Source: Takakia lepidozioides | Lineage: Eukaryota > Streptophyta > Takakiopsida > Takakiales > Takakiaceae | DNA: 60,000 bases | Assembly: GCA_030704615.1 (NCBI GenBank) | Contig: CM060734.1 | Coordinates: forward strand, 37,962,042-38,022,041 | Reading direction: 5' to 3' | Shown: positions 30,150 to 43,335 of the stretch, in pieces | How the letters are laid out: every line of letters begins with the position of its first letter | Numbering within the stretch: position 1 is the first letter of the stretch | Translations under genes and position numbers: made by a program | The notes under the pieces: model-generated | Databases searched by the model: none | The model's input: the letters and a program-made list of their open reading frames with translations, nothing else | Told to the model about the DNA's origin: nothing

Positions 30150-33067
30150 TTGTGGTTGGAACACCATTGCATAATCGTGAGGACGGTTTGGAAGCTTCGA
30201 GTTAAGACGCTGGCAGAGCTCATGAAGTGGCACAACAATCATAGAAGTGCAGATGGCATGGTCCGGCATGCTGCAGATAGTAAGGCTTGGTGCCATATTG
30301 ACAACACATGGCTGGATTTTGCTTCAGATCCAAGAAATCTGCGTCTTGGATTGGCACTGGATGGGGTCAATCCTTATGGCACCAAATCCGCTTCTTGGTC
30401 CACTTGGCCCATCATGGTGCTCAATTATAATCTACCTCCATGGTTGGTAATGAAGAAATTTTTTGTCATGTTAACACTCCTCATTCCTGGAAAGGAATCT
30501 GTGACAAGTGAAAATGTGGATGTTTACCTGCAACCACTAGTGGAGGAGCTAACGACATTGTGGGTGGGAGTTGCAGCCGTGGATGTGGCAGCCATTGAAG
30601 GAGAGCGGGCTTTTACCATGCGTGCAGTCCTCCTATGGTCCATACATGACTTCCCCGCCTATGGCTTGTTATCAGGTCAGGTTCACCAAGGGTACTCTGC
30701 TTGTCCAGCATGTGGACCTCAAGTCGATTCCAGATATTCCCCAGCTTGTAAGAAATTGATATTCCAGGGGCATCGACGCTATCTTCCCCACAATCATGCC
30801 TATAGAAGATCCAGACTTTTTAATGGGGCGCGAGACATGAGACCTGTTCCACATACAGTGACAGCCACCGAAATCAAGGAGCGTGCACGACATTACAAAC
30901 AATGGATTGATGATGGTGGGACTGTAGGCGCACAGAACGATCCCTCCAAGCTCCATGGCATAAAACGATTGTCCATTCTGTTTGACTTGCCTTACTGGGA
31001 GGTGCGATTACCACACCTGTGTTTTGGGAACATAACAGTGCATTGGTTTTTCATTGTGCATGATTGTTTGTTTACTGAACCTGTGCTGTTAACATCATTC
31101 ATGACTGCATTGCAATGTGCCTAATTTGTTAGACCACATGGTGCAGCATCTTATCATCCGCCACACTTTTGATACCATGCATTGCGAGAAGAACGTGACG
31201 GAGAACATAATCAAGACTCTTTTCGGCGAAAAGGACACGATGCAAGTTCGCCGCGATCTGGAATTGCAGGGCATTCGAAAGCCTCTTTGGTTAGGACGCC
31301 ATCCCACCAGAGTGGATACATTGGTAATGCCTGATGCGCCATATGTGCTTACAAAACCAGAGCAGCGGGTGTTCCTGGAGATTATCACGAATCTGAAAGT
31401 ACCCACTGGCTATGCCTCTGCTTTCAAAAAACATGTGGTAAAACAAAAGTTGAGCCAATTGAAGTCACATGATTATCACGTGCTAATGCAACAGATCCTC
31501 CCACTTGCTCTACGTGGGTTGATGGCGCCTGGGGTTCGCAATGCCATACTAAGAGTGTCCCGTGTGTTTCGTAAGCTTTGTGCAAAATTCATTGATCCCA
31601 CCGAGCATGAGGAATTGAAGAAGGAGGTGGCAGTGACTCTTTGTCTTCTGGAGAAAGAGTTCCCACCCTCATTTTTTGATGTTATGACACATTTACTTAT
31701 CCACTTGGTGGATGAGCTGGATTTGTGTGGACCTGTAGCTTCTCGGTGGATGTACCCGGTGGAGAGAGCAATGAAGGATTTTAAAGGGTATGTGCGAAAC
31801 TTGGCGAAGCCTGAGGGCAGTATGGCGGAGGGCTACGTGTTTGACGAGGCATTGGGATTTTGTACAGAGTACTTGTCTTCTGTTGATGCTACTAGGCGGA
31901 GAGTGTGGGATGCAGGAGAGGAGGAATCAGTGTCGGGCTGGGTGTTGGAAGGAGTTGGTCGACCACGGAGGTTGACCCTCGAATTGTTGCAGCTTGTCCA
32001 CGACTATGTCATTCACAACCATCCCAGTTTGAGCATTATGTTGGGGTAAGTGGCAAACGTGAGTGCATGTCACAGCTTCTGGTACCTGCTATGCATGGGT
32101 ATGCTTTGTATAGGTGTGTGTGCAGTAGTTCTTCCATCGGCTGCAGGGGTTGCACTAGATAAATTTCTGTGGTTGTGCGTGTGTTGGCAGGTCCTATGAG
32201 GTGGAGAAATGCAGGTTGGAGACTGAAAATGCTGCTAACCAGAACAAGATCCGTGCTCTCCCTCACTTTGCAGAATGGCTGGTAAAAGCAGTCCGCCAGC
32301 ATGTGTCAAGTGTTGCCAACCATGCTACTGATTCAGCCTGCAAGGAATTGTTGGACATGTCCAAACCCCCATCATTAATCGCAACATCATACAAGAGCAT
32401 GTCGGCTTATGGAAACCACTTCAGGGTTACTTCAGATGGACTCAACAGCCCCTTTGTGACATATGACTCGGGGGTCTCTACTGTTTTCCAGCATGACAGT
32501 ACTTGCATTAACCGTGAGCAGGTGGTGGAAAGCGTATGGTATGTCGGTGTCATAAAGGAGATTTTAGAATTGGATTATGGCTCCACACACACCACGGTGC
32601 TATTGTGTTCATGGGTACGTGCACGACGTGTGGGCTCTCAGCCTGTGTCAATGAAGCAGGATGACTCTGGCTTCACATTGGTGAATTTCTCCCACTTGTT
32701 GCCTCCACTTGAACAGCCTTTTGTGCTCCCATCACAGGTCGAGCAAGTTTTTTTCTCTGAGTGTGTGAATGAACCGAGATGGAACGTGGTGCTGGAAAAA
32801 AACCCCAAGTCATGCAGGGCTGTTTCTGATGTGAGCATTTGCAACGATGATATTGCAAGTGTATCAGGCCTCTTAGCCCCCAATCACATTGAAGAGACCA
32901 ATGTTGTTGGTGACAGGGTGGGCCAGACCATCCAAGTGACACCTGAAGAGGTTGCTTCACTTTACAGAGACATGCGATCTGAGGAAGCACATCCATGTCC
33001 CACGGAGGACAATTGCGATGGAGATTCAGAGTCCGATGAGGAGTTGGTTGATGTGGATGTGTACTAG
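30150..33067 (+). CDS. tnp2: CACTA tnp2-type transposase, three exons, N-terminus missing
   Basis: Exons 30150-31001, 31147-32045 and 32191-33067 join in one open frame of 875 codons, with GT-AG introns at 31002-31146 and 32046-32190. Domain order is tnp2 (MKWHNNHRSADGMVRH, LGLALDGVNPYG, WLVMKKFFVMLTLLIPGKES), DUF4218 (DVMTHLLIHLVDELD, MYPVERAMKDFKGYVRNL) and DUF4216 (VWYVGVIKEILELDYG), ending in an acidic tail. The enzyme cuts and moves CACTA elements. The ~250-300 N-terminal residues usual in the family, with zinc-binding cysteines, are not seen upstream, and the frame starts without ATG. The rest has no stop or frameshift, unlike most transposon genes nearby. Confidence 0.85.
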
Positions 33068-35330
33068 TACCTAGAATGAGGTACGAGTTCCCCCCCCAAC
33101 TGCCTTCCTCTATCTCAAGTATATGAAGGGTGGTATTGGGCAAAATTGAATATGTAATCCCGGTTGATTCATGAATAATGTAGGATTCATAAGACTGGCA
33201 CTAAGGGTTGCCCTTGGGGGTGTCCTTTTTGCAGGGTGTTGGAGGTGTCCAACTTACATGGCGTGTCTGTCTGGCAACGTGTCATGACATTTATGTCACT
33301 ATAGACTTTGGAACGGCATGCAGATTTACACACCAGTTCTGCCTTTGGGTACATTGTTGACAAAGTGCATGTGCCTTCCAGTTTACATTACATAATTGCC
33401 CCAGTGATTTTGTGGGTCTTATATTGGGCAGGCTCGTGTTTATGGACCATTGAATACCAGTGGAGTGCTTTTAAGCTTGGTCCCTACTTATCATGTTTGC
33501 ATTTTTCCCCAAAAGAATCTGGCAATCCGCATAGATGATGCTCTGGCTGGTTGAGTGGGTTCTTTGCGTAGATGCATTTTATGGGCAGTTTCTCTCATGC
33601 CCCAGCTAACACCATGTGACTCACTTGTATAGTCCCCCATCTGTGAATGGCTCAAGCAGGGTGCAGTACATTCAGCACTACAATGCTGCTGCCCTGCAGG
33701 TGTTCCATGCCTTGCACCACATCATTATTCCCTGATGTCATCGTGATGTTGTTCTAGCTTGGGGCAGGTCATTGGGGATATGTACATTAGAGAGAACAAC
33801 ATGAGCTGTTATCTCAGTTGTTTTATCATACAAGAAGCTGAATTCATGGGCTCTCCCATTCTTAGAACACCCCCCCATGGCAAAGTGGGTGGATCGGAAC
33901 AGACCGTATTGCCAAGCTTCTATTCTAGTAGCACACGGCGTGGAGCTCCGAGACGGCCTGCTACAGGGACGACATGCACAAGGCGATATGTTAGAGTGTA
34001 TTGGATTTCATATTTTGTTGGTGTTCTTGGTCACTGCCCAAAGACTTTTGTTGAGCCCATGTTTTGCATCACTCTCATGAGTCAATTTTTTGATTTGCAT
34101 GAATTTGCCTATCCCCTGAATGCATCATTTGTTCGTCTGTCATTCCGCAGTATGAGGCTTGCTGTTGATGTTGTCGGCGATCAACAAACACTAAAATGCA
34201 CGTCGCCATTTGAACGTAACGTCACAAACAGATGCGGTTCCAGATCGCCTCTCTAGCATGTTGGCTTCACGTTCCATTCTTCTCCACAAAGCGCAAACGG
34301 TCTACTAAGCTGCTTCGTGTGCAACCGTTCCCTTCACTTGCATCCCCCGCACCACAATATCAAAACCACTTAACCAATCATATGTAGACACCTCATAAGT
34401 TGTTCCATGTCACAGACTCTCCATGTCATGACGGCATGTGATGATCTGGTAGAATACATTAGAGTGGCAGTCATGAAGGCATATGTCCGTCTAGCAATAT
34501 GCACACGTCATTCACGTATGGGCATGACCCTGACTGGTAGTCATATCCGCCATGGCAATATTCCTGGTCAAAGGGTGTTTGACCTGTGTTGCGCAAAGTT
34601 CGGAGTCATAAAGTCGCATAACCGGCTTCGTCGTGATCTATGTTATGACTTCAAAAGGCATTTACGACTGCAAATGGCATTTCTACCACAAATTGGTCGT
34701 GACTGTGCACCCATGGGAGTCATAAAAGCCGCAATCTGTTGTAGTGAAAGTGACCTTCTTACACGCACAACAAAGAGGAAGATATTCGTCCACAATCTGG
34801 ATGAGGATGAAGATGAGTATTCATGGCGGGCGGATATGAACCTACGGACTAGACCCAGGCGGGCTTCATGTCCAGGTGGCTCCATAGTGCCACAGAAGCA
34901 CCTGAATGACCTGAGAACGACATGGGACCGACAAACTATAGCTGTATCCTGGGGGGTGCACCCCAGCCAACATGTACCAGCCACGTGTGTGCACAGGAGG
35001 GGGTATTTTTAACCCCCCCATGTACAACATTATACATATATAGGGGGGTAAACACAGGTATGGCTTGTGATGCCAAGAACTGATTTGACTCAAGAGGAAG
35101 TGAACTCCTTGGATGCAGCTGGGTTTCGTCTGGTTCCGAGGATGATATCCCTTGCCATGGAGAACAACGATGGTAGTTAGCAAGTCGGACCTCATCAGAA
35201 TCGCGACTAATACCCCAAGACCGGATGGGGCAAACAATATAACCGAAAAAAATAGACAACTATTAATAGGACGAAGGTGGGATTGGGAATGTCACTGTGA
35301 GGTATTGTTCAGAACTTCCGTGCAGAATTC
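33068..35330 (+). other. Region 3' of the transposase, one unrecognised frame
   Basis: Mostly non-coding. An open frame at 34407-35012 (201 codons; basic, with HNLDEDEDEYSW and a C-terminal Arg-rich part) is unrecognised; it could be a second CACTA gene or chance. A small C/G-run palindrome lies at 35014-35049. Confidence 0.35.
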
Positions 35331-36108
35331 AACATGGAAATTTAGGGCTGATTCCGATAAGAGGGAAAATCAGGGTGAAATGTATTGAAGAAGGTGTCTT
35401 CATTAGCAGTGCCTAATTTTATCAATTGTGCCGCTGCTGCTGTGGCTTTCAGTTGATCATCTACCCATGCAGGTTTCTTGTAGCGATTAATCCACGGGGA
35501 ATCAGAGGTAATCTTGTGCTGAAATCTGGCCCTCTTTGATGAATCTTGACTCACACTCTATCCCTGCTCCTTCAGCTATCCATGCCTCTCCACAGATCAT
35601 GTATACATCCATGCCTTGCTGCTAGCAGCTGACAATGACAGCCTAGATTTTTCTAGGAAACACCCAACTCAACTTATCACACTAGTTCATATGCTCAATT
35701 GTATCTGCTACTCTTTGTAATCCAACATGCATTCACTTTTTTGCCTCGATTGTCCCACCATTGACTAGGGTCGGAAAAGTATCCATTCCACATTTAATTA
35801 TCCTCGTCTCTGTTACCTGTTTCTAGATAATTTCATGTTGTCACATGAGCAGTATCATGTCAAAATCACTCCAAACTATCAAAGATTCACTCAACCAGTT
35901 AACTTGCAGAATCCAACATGGAAATTTAAGGCCAATTCTGATAAGAGGGAAAAACAGGATGAAATGTGTTAAAGAAGGTGCCTTCATGAGCAGTGCCTGA
36001 TTTTATCACTGTGGCTGTGGCTTCCAGTTGACCATCTACCCATGCAGGTTTCTTGTAGCTATCCTTCCACAAGGAATCATAGTAATCTGGAGCTTGAAAT
36101 CTGGCCCT

Positions 36109-37343
36109 CACTACTACGTTTGGGGGGGGGTTAGCGATGCCCCAGCCACTTCCAACTGCCGCGATTAACGACGAAAATACTCTACGGCGCCCGGGGCGCG
36201 CCAGGGCATTTTGCGACGTCGCTCCCGGAACGTCGCTAATTAGCGTTGTCGGGGAGTCGAAAATCCCCCGGCCGCGGCGCCGGCGCGACTTGCGACGTCC
36301 GGGCATCTAAAATAAAAATAAAAATTTGCGACGCCACATAAGGGACGTCCGGGGTCGTAAATGCGACCCTGAGACGTCACAATTTAGGGGGGTACATTTG
36401 AATTTAGGTGGGAAAATTTGAATTTGAATTTGAATTTTGAATACAAAAATTAGTTGACCATTGACTCGGCGTTGACTATTGACTCTAGTTTTGTCCAATG
36501 GCAGTTCAAACATTGTTCTACATATGTTAGACAATGCATACTTGAACCTAGGACCTCCACATTATAATATTTCTAAGACACTACACATTAACCAACAAAT
36601 CTACAATACATCTACGTATCACAAAAACAGTCCAAATATATATATACACATCAAGAGTTAGTTCCTAGTGACTACCACTATCTCAATCTTATCATTGTGT
36701 TGCAGATTATGCGTACTCTACATGAGCTCTCACACCTGGAACTCGCACCGAGACTTGTCCCCAGAGTTCTTCAAGAACAAATATCTATCAATGGCCTAAG
36801 TTTTACAAAACTGCATTGCAATTTATTGTTGGACAATGGCTGTAGTCTGAGGATGTCAAGCCCATTATGCTCTACAATCTACTCCCAAAATCAATTTTCC
36901 GCGACACCCCCAGGACACCGGGGAATCGCAGTGCCGCAGCCCCAACGACGGCCGGGCGCTCCTGCAAAGGCGGGAGATTTTTTTTTTTAAATAAAATAAA
37001 ATCGGGCATTGCGATTCTCCGCCGTCGCAGGAACGTCCGGCCATTGCATAAGCGTCGCTGGACTGCGGCGCTACGACGCCTTGTTGCGATTCCCCGGCAT
37101 CGTAGCATCCCGAGGACGTCGCAGCGAAGGGTGACGTCGCAACCCCCCCCCAACGCGTTGACGGGGGAATGGGGTCAAACCCCTTTCCGCGACGGCATGG
37201 CATTGCAAGATGTCACAACGTCGTCCGGCGTCGGTGTTGCGATGCCCCGATGTCGCAAGTCCCCCGGCCGGGCGCCTGCGCAACGCTGCAGTCGCGGGGG
37301 TCGGCCGTCCTATCGTCGCTAACCCCCCCTAAACGTAGTAGTG
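36109..37343. mobile_element. Non-autonomous CACTA element, 1235 bp, TSD CCT
   Basis: The left end is CACTACTACGTTTGGGGGGG and the right end is its reverse complement with a G/A change, about 28 bp in all. CCT precedes (36106-36108) and follows (37344-37346), the 3-bp duplication expected for CACTA. It sits inside a 590-bp repeat unit. The outer 300-400 bases are dense in GCGACGTC/GACGTCGC motifs; the centre (36400-36890) is AT-rich. No transposase. Confidence 0.93.
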
Positions 37344-38206
37344 CCTCTTGGATGAATCTGGACCCACACTCTATCCCTGCTCCTTTAGCTATCCTGTCCT
37401 CTACACAAATTATGCATACATCATTTCTTACTGCCAGCACGCTGACAATGAAGCCTAGATTTGTTTCAGCAAACACCCCCCTACTTATTATACTAGTTCT
37501 TATGTTGACTTGCGTCTGCTTCCAACAGACTTTCACCTTTTTGCCTTGATTGTTTCACCATTGATTGGGATCAGAAACGTAATCATTCTAGAGCTTCTCC
37601 TGGTCTCCGTTATCTATATTAGGTCTATTTTTTGATACTTTCCTGTTGCCACATTAGCAGTAACATGTCAAAACACCATAGAATCCACCAATGAGCTAAC
37701 TTGCAGAATTCAACATGAAAACTTAGGAACGACTCTGATAACATGGAAAAAACATGGTGAAATGTACCACCCCACGCCCAATTACCACATCATAGACTTA
37801 ATCCCCCCCTAGGACCTAGGTCCTCATTGATATGGGAAAAACCCGTAAACCCCAACTTTCCCACTTAAATTACCTTCTCCCATTGACCATCCCGTTACTA
37901 ACCTAACACAAATGCTGTTCAACATACCCTACATATTACATGCATACTCAACTCCACCACCAAAAAAAAACACATTTTTTTAACCAACAAATACTACAAC
38001 ATCACGTAGTTCATTTAAACTCAATAAAATCACCTCCCCCTCCCTACTAACCTCTAGCCCATAACCAAATCCACCCATCCCTATCCTGGAACCCGCCCCC
38101 CCTTTCCCCCCCCTATCTCCTATTTCCCAACTGCATTCTTTGTCCCCCCATTATGTACCGGTCACATGCTCCAATTTACTCTACCCCCCCCCCCCCCCAC
38201 CACCCC

Positions 38207-39046
38207 CCAGGACACCGGGGATCGCAGTGCCGCAGCCCCAACGACGGCCGGCGCTCCTGCAAAGGCGGGAGATTTTTTTTTTTAAATAAAATAAAATCGG
38301 CATTGCGATTCTCCGCCGTCGCAGGAACGTCCGGCCATTGCATAGCGTCGCTGGACTGCGGCGCTACGACGCCTTGTTGCGATTCCCCGGCTCGTAGCAT
38401 CCCGAGGACGTCGCAGCAGGGTGACGTCGCAACCCCCCCCAACGCGTTGACGGGGGAATGGGGTCAAACCCTTTCCGGCGACGGCATGGCATTGCAAGAT
38501 GTCACAACGTCGTCCGAGCGTCGTGTTTGCGATGCCCCGATGTCGCAAGTCCCAGGCCGGGCGCCTGCGCAACGCTGCAGTCGCAAGGGGGTCGGCGCGT
38601 CCTAGCGTCGCTAACCCCCCCTAAACGTAGTAGTGCCTCTTGGATGAATCTGGACCCACACTCTATCCCTGCTCCTTTAGCTATCCATGCCTCTACACAA
38701 ATTATGCATACATCATTGTCTTACTGCCAGCAGCTGACAATGATAGCCTAGATTTGTTTCAGCAAACACCCCCCTACTTATTATACTAGTTCTTGTTGAC
38801 TTGCGTCTGCTTCACAGACTTTCACCTTTTGCCTTGATTGTTTCACCATTGATTGGGATCAGAAACGTATTCATTCTAGAGCTTCTCCTGGTCTCCGTTA
38901 TCTATATTAGGTCTATTTTTTGATACTTTCCTGTTGCCACATTAGCAGTAACATGTCAAAACCACCATAGATCCACCAATGAGCTAACTTGCAGAATTCA
39001 ACATGAAAACTTAGGAACGACTCTGATAACAGGAAAAAACATGGTG
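38207..39046. repeat. Second copy of 36906-37763 (CACTA right half plus flank)
   Basis: The segment repeats the right part of the CACTA element, its right end (38633) and about 410 bases of flank. Differences from the first copy are overwhelmingly one- and two-base indels. The intervening 37764-38206 is C-rich, low in complexity and unlike anything else in the window. A real tandem duplication or a false one from assembly are both possible. Confidence 0.8.
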
Positions 39047-40274
39047 AAATGTATTGAAGAAAGTGCATTCACTAGTAGTGCCTTGTTCTATCAATTATGG
39101 TGTTGTCACTACTGTTTCCAGTTGACCATCTACCCACGCAGATTTCTTGTAGCTATTGATCCACAGGAATCAGAAGTAAATCTTGTGCTTGAAGTCCAAC
39201 CCTCTTGGATGAATCTAGACCTCTATCCCTGGGTCCTTCAGCTATCTTTGCTTGTCCACAAATCATTAATACATCCTCAGCCTTGCCGCTAGGAGCTGAC
39301 ACTGACGGCGTGAAGTTCTTCCAACAAACACCCCAACCCTACTTATCACAGCATTTCCAATTTTGAATTGCATCTGCTTCTCTCTATAGTCCAACAGGCA
39401 CACATTCATTTTTGTCTCCATTGTCCCACCATTGACTGGGGTCGAAAAAATGTTCATTCCAAAGCTTCTCCTCGTCTCTGTTATCTGTTTTTGGATACTT
39501 TCCTGCTACCACATCGCCAGTAACTTGTCAAAGTCACTCCAAACCACCACAGATCCACCCAACGAGCTAACTTACAGAATTCATATGCATCTCAAGGCCG
39601 AGTCTGATGAGAGGTCTCCGACCTTCAGTCGTCGCTAGAATATGGGTTTTGATACTTAGCACCGATACTTGCGATTAAGCTCCGAGTTAGATGAAACAAG
39701 GTGTCACTAGAATATTCTGCTCGTATTTCTAATGAATGACATCCCCTGGATGAACAGTTTCATGGTCACAACGAGTTTTGTTTGGCCTTTAGGTTCAATT
39801 TCTTGTGTATGCCACAAATGAAAGTCAATCGGATATTACCTGTGTGCCACCCGAGTGTTTCAGGGCTAAAATCCTGTTACAATGATGTTTATTAATAGAT
39901 TTACTACCTATTCATAATTACTATAGGGCAGGGCTTGCATGATTTCCATACATTTATTTTTTTTTCAAGAAGGGAAGTAGCCCTCGTAAAACTAAGGGGA
40001 AAAAATGAAACCCGGACGAACCCAGCTTGTATTACTTACATGTTACACAAATCAAATAATCTCTCAAAATCATGTGACCTATATCAGGCGAGCTATTCCG
40101 GTTCATAACGAGCAGAAGGGAAATCAGCCCCGGATCTTTACGTAAAGGAGTTTTGCCTGACACAGCACGGATCTGCGAGCCGTAGATCGGTCGATGCGTG
40201 TCGAAGAGACGATCGGCGATCCGCTGCTGCAGTTTGGTTGAAGAGGGGGTGGTTTGGTGGGGGAAGAATCGAAG

Positions 40275-42510
40275 ATGAAGCAAGTTGGTGTGATGGAGTG
40301 CAGAGCGCAGCTGTGGATGGTGGCACTGCTGAGTGCGGTAGGGGGAGGTGCTGCAGCGCGGGGATTTGTGCAGGAGGGAGGTAGTGCTTGTAAATCGCTG
40401 CAGGCTAGTGGGTTGCAGAAGAAAACTTTTTTGTCTCCTCCATTGACGTTCCGTCCTGGGGACGTGAATAACAAATATTTCGGGGTGGATGTTCCGAAGG
40501 GCCGTCTGGGACTTAGGGACTTGCATGCGGAGCTTGTGGACGAGAAGGGCGTGCCTGTGCCTCTGAGCGATGTGTACCTGCACCACTGGGACATGTATGA
40601 GTTCTCTGTACCGAGCGACAATGTAGACACCCACAAGGAGATGCTACTCAAATCTATGGAGAAGAAGCACACTTCGTATTACTCAGCTGCTGGCACTGGC
40701 GTGAAGCTCTCAGATGGACAGAGGTTGATGCAGTACTTTGGTATTGGTGGGGAGACCAGGCGCACCAATACAACTTTTCCCGCGCCGTTTGCAAGAGAGA
40801 CTGCAGCTCCTTCCATGCTTGCTGAGGGTTACGAGCCAATATGGATTCTTAATGTCCACGGCCTTGACACACGGGGCGCCGTCAACAGAATGGGGTGCAC
40901 TGAGTGTCGGTTAGTTCTATTCTGCTTTTCTCGGAAATCCTGAACACCTGTTTTGAGGAAGTTCTCCACAGAAAGACAGAAAATAAGGGCCTCCTCCCCG
41001 CCAGTTACTAAATGCCTTCCCCATTGGTGGAGGCTGCCTGGTCTACTCAGCCCATAATTTCCATTAATATGCAGGCACTTAGCCATAGCCGACAATAATC
41101 CTTTGTAGGGAACTCGTAGGGAACTGAGTGGGTATATTATGCGCCGATGTTGCGTCATTTTAAAAGCATGAGATCGATTACAGCACTGCTCCTCAGCCCC
41201 CTAGCGTCCGGCAGGTGGAAACACATGTCTGTTTTAATGTACTGTGAAACACTGTCGAAAGATGAAGGCCATGGGGAAAGAAGAGCGACGGCGAGCCGAG
41301 CTTATCAAACTACACAGTAGAGTAATATCAAATTTGCTCGTGACATCACAGATAGCTCGGAAGTAGAGACTATCAAAGTAATCATGTGCCCTGTTAACCC
41401 TATCAAAAGGAAGTAGAAATAGAGAAGAATCTAGTGGGTCAGTGCACTGCCACGATATCTGAACCATCCAAGTTTTGCTACTCGTCTCATTCACTTGAAT
41501 AATGATCAGCACATCATACTATGATTGTGTACTTGGTACTTGCTATCTGTTGTATGGATGTTCTAATTTAAGAGGACTCGTAGGTGCGATCTTTTCAATG
41601 TGACTGTGGACCACAATGGAGATCCTTTATCAGAAAGATATCTCGGAGGCCTTGAGTGCTGCACAGATGGGAAGCGCTGTGCTGTGAAGGAGGGCTTTGA
41701 AGGTGATGAGTTTGAGATGACCATCTACCTACAGGTGAACTGCTTCACCCCTTACTGTTGTCTCTTGGTTTTCAGCAGGCAACTTCACTTGAAATGCCCT
41801 TTCTTGACAGAATTGCAAACCTTCAGCTGCAGACAGTACGCAGTGAGTTTTTGGAAGAGTGGGGCATTGGGGTACTTAAGCTGTCCATCGTTTTGCCCCC
41901 GCATGCATGTAGACATTGAAGTGAATGTTGTTCTTCCCCTAATGCAAGTTTAGCTATTGTGGATGATGAGATGGTACGTGCATGTGCCATATAAAGTCAG
42001 CTTTCCATTTCCTGACAAAATATGGAATTGCTGTATGGTGCAGTACACATGGGAATATGTTACCTGGGATGAGTGCGTTGAGCCCCTGGCACAAACGTTC
42101 ATCAAAACATGGACGAGTACAATGTTGAGGGTTGTGGCAACACTGATCCCTCTTCTCAGGAATGTATAGATACACGGGAGATGATAGTAGTTGCCCCCTT
42201 TGGAGGCGATGTGATCTACGCAAGGTCGCACGTGCATAATTCGGCCCTGGATTGTACTCTGTTTTGGGAAGATGGGCGTGTGATTTGCCACTCTCCTCCC
42301 ATCTATGGTACTGGACACGAGGCTGGCAATGAGATCGGCTATGTGGTTGGAATTGTGTCCTGCTACCCTGGGAGTGAAGTCTCAAAGATTGTGGAGGGAG
42401 AGCGTTTGCGACTTGAAGTGAAGTACAGCAAAGTAGGGGGTCCCCACACTGGTTTGATGGCCGTGATGACGTTGCAGTGGGCTGCTGGGGGTACTGCTTC
42501 TGTTGTGTAA
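40275..42510 (+). CDS. SURNod19-like (stress up-regulated Nod 19) protein, three exons
   Basis: Exons 40275-40909, 41584-41734 and 42044-42510, with GT-AG introns. The ATG at 40275 gives an N-terminal hydrophobic run (LWMVALLSAVGGGAAA), a likely signal peptide. Family hallmarks: SDVYLHHWDMYEF, RFNVTVDHNG-like CDLFNVTVDH, GGLECCTDGKRC, FGGDVIYARSHVH and GNEIGYVVGIVSCYPGS. The family is plant-specific, secreted, induced by stress and nodulation in legumes, with unknown biochemistry. In exon 3 the frame must change between 42080 and 42108, from YTWEYVTWDECVE to MDEYNVEGCGN, and ten or so expected residues are missing. This is an indel, a missed small intron or early pseudogenisation. Confidence 0.8.
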
Positions 42511-43335
42511 CTCCTGAGCCTTAATAGGTCTGGAAACTCAGTTGAGATATCTGCTGCCACCATAAGTATTTCCCTCTTACGCGTAATAGTCCAGTTTGTT
42601 GGCCCTGCCCCAGGCAGGGACTGCACGAAACCATTCAACTTGACAGATATAAATAAATTGTATGAATGGATAAAATATTAAGTGAAGGATGAAGTTGGTG
42701 TATGTTTGACAGATGAGAGGATTCCGAATTGCTCGATTTTAACAGCACAGCACGTGAAGTTTGTAGTAAACTATGTTCTTCCAGTACTGGACTTATCTTC
42801 ATAGGTTAATCACATCAACCAGCAACTCTACAAGTAGTCTTCTTTACAAAATATGGGAGGATCTTCTTCAGTTCTGATCATGTGAGTGCTTCATAAATTA
42901 ATTGAAGAAATAATGGGGATTAGGTTGCTGAGTTAGCAAATGAGATATCTACTGAGTGGGGGTCAGTGCAGCCATTGATTCCAGCAACTGATGTTTGTGG
43001 GCCGCTTAGGCTTCTGTATATGCTGAGCAAATGCTAAAATTTAATGGAAATAGTGCATTCACATGTTATTTTGTACATAAAGTCTATCGCAACAGAATAT
43101 ATATACTTACTATCAACTGCCTGAACCTTGCACCTAGTCTTTACAGTACGTTGTCAATGATGGTTGGCCTCCTGGACCTGTTGGAATGTCCACAGATGCT
43201 AAACAAGCTTATGCATGACAAGGCTGCCCTTGGTATGTGCTAGAAGAAGTATAAGGCATAATACGAGCAATCATCTCAGACAAATATGAAGCCTCATGTG
43301 CCATCATTAGTACTGCTGCTGCAAATGGACAGACA
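42511..43335. other. No gene recognised
   Basis: 3' flank of the SURNod19-like gene. AT-rich, with only short frames. Confidence 0.5.

Larger units (their letters stand above)
29006..35060 (+). mobile_element. CACTA (En/Spm-type) transposon, borders uncertain
   Basis: A tnp2-type transposase gene (30150-33067) is preceded by a tandem array (29088-29740) in the position of CACTA subterminal repeats. CACTACTTTTG at 29006 is a possible left end. No matching right end with TAGTG was found, so both limits are tentative. The TIRs differ from the non-autonomous element at 36109. Confidence 0.6.
35331..39600. repeat. Array of ~590-bp repeat units
   Basis: Each unit starts near CAACATGGAAATTTAGG and passes GATAAGAGGGAAAA, TGACCATCTACCCA, ACTCTATCCCTGCTCC, CTGACAATGA, TTTTGCC and GAGCTAACTTGCAGAAT. 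Unit 1 is 35331-35919; unit 2 starts at 35920 and is interrupted by the CACTA element; a further unit runs about 39000-39590. Other copies lie at 25540 and 52955. No coding sequence seen. Confidence 0.75.

Noticed and set aside
33759-34256. Plus-strand 165-codon frame
   Set aside because: Composition looks random and there is no family feature; probably non-coding CACTA flank.
36865-37322. Several Arg/Pro-rich overlapping frames
   Set aside because: They are produced by the GC-rich ends of the non-autonomous CACTA element and recur in its duplicate.
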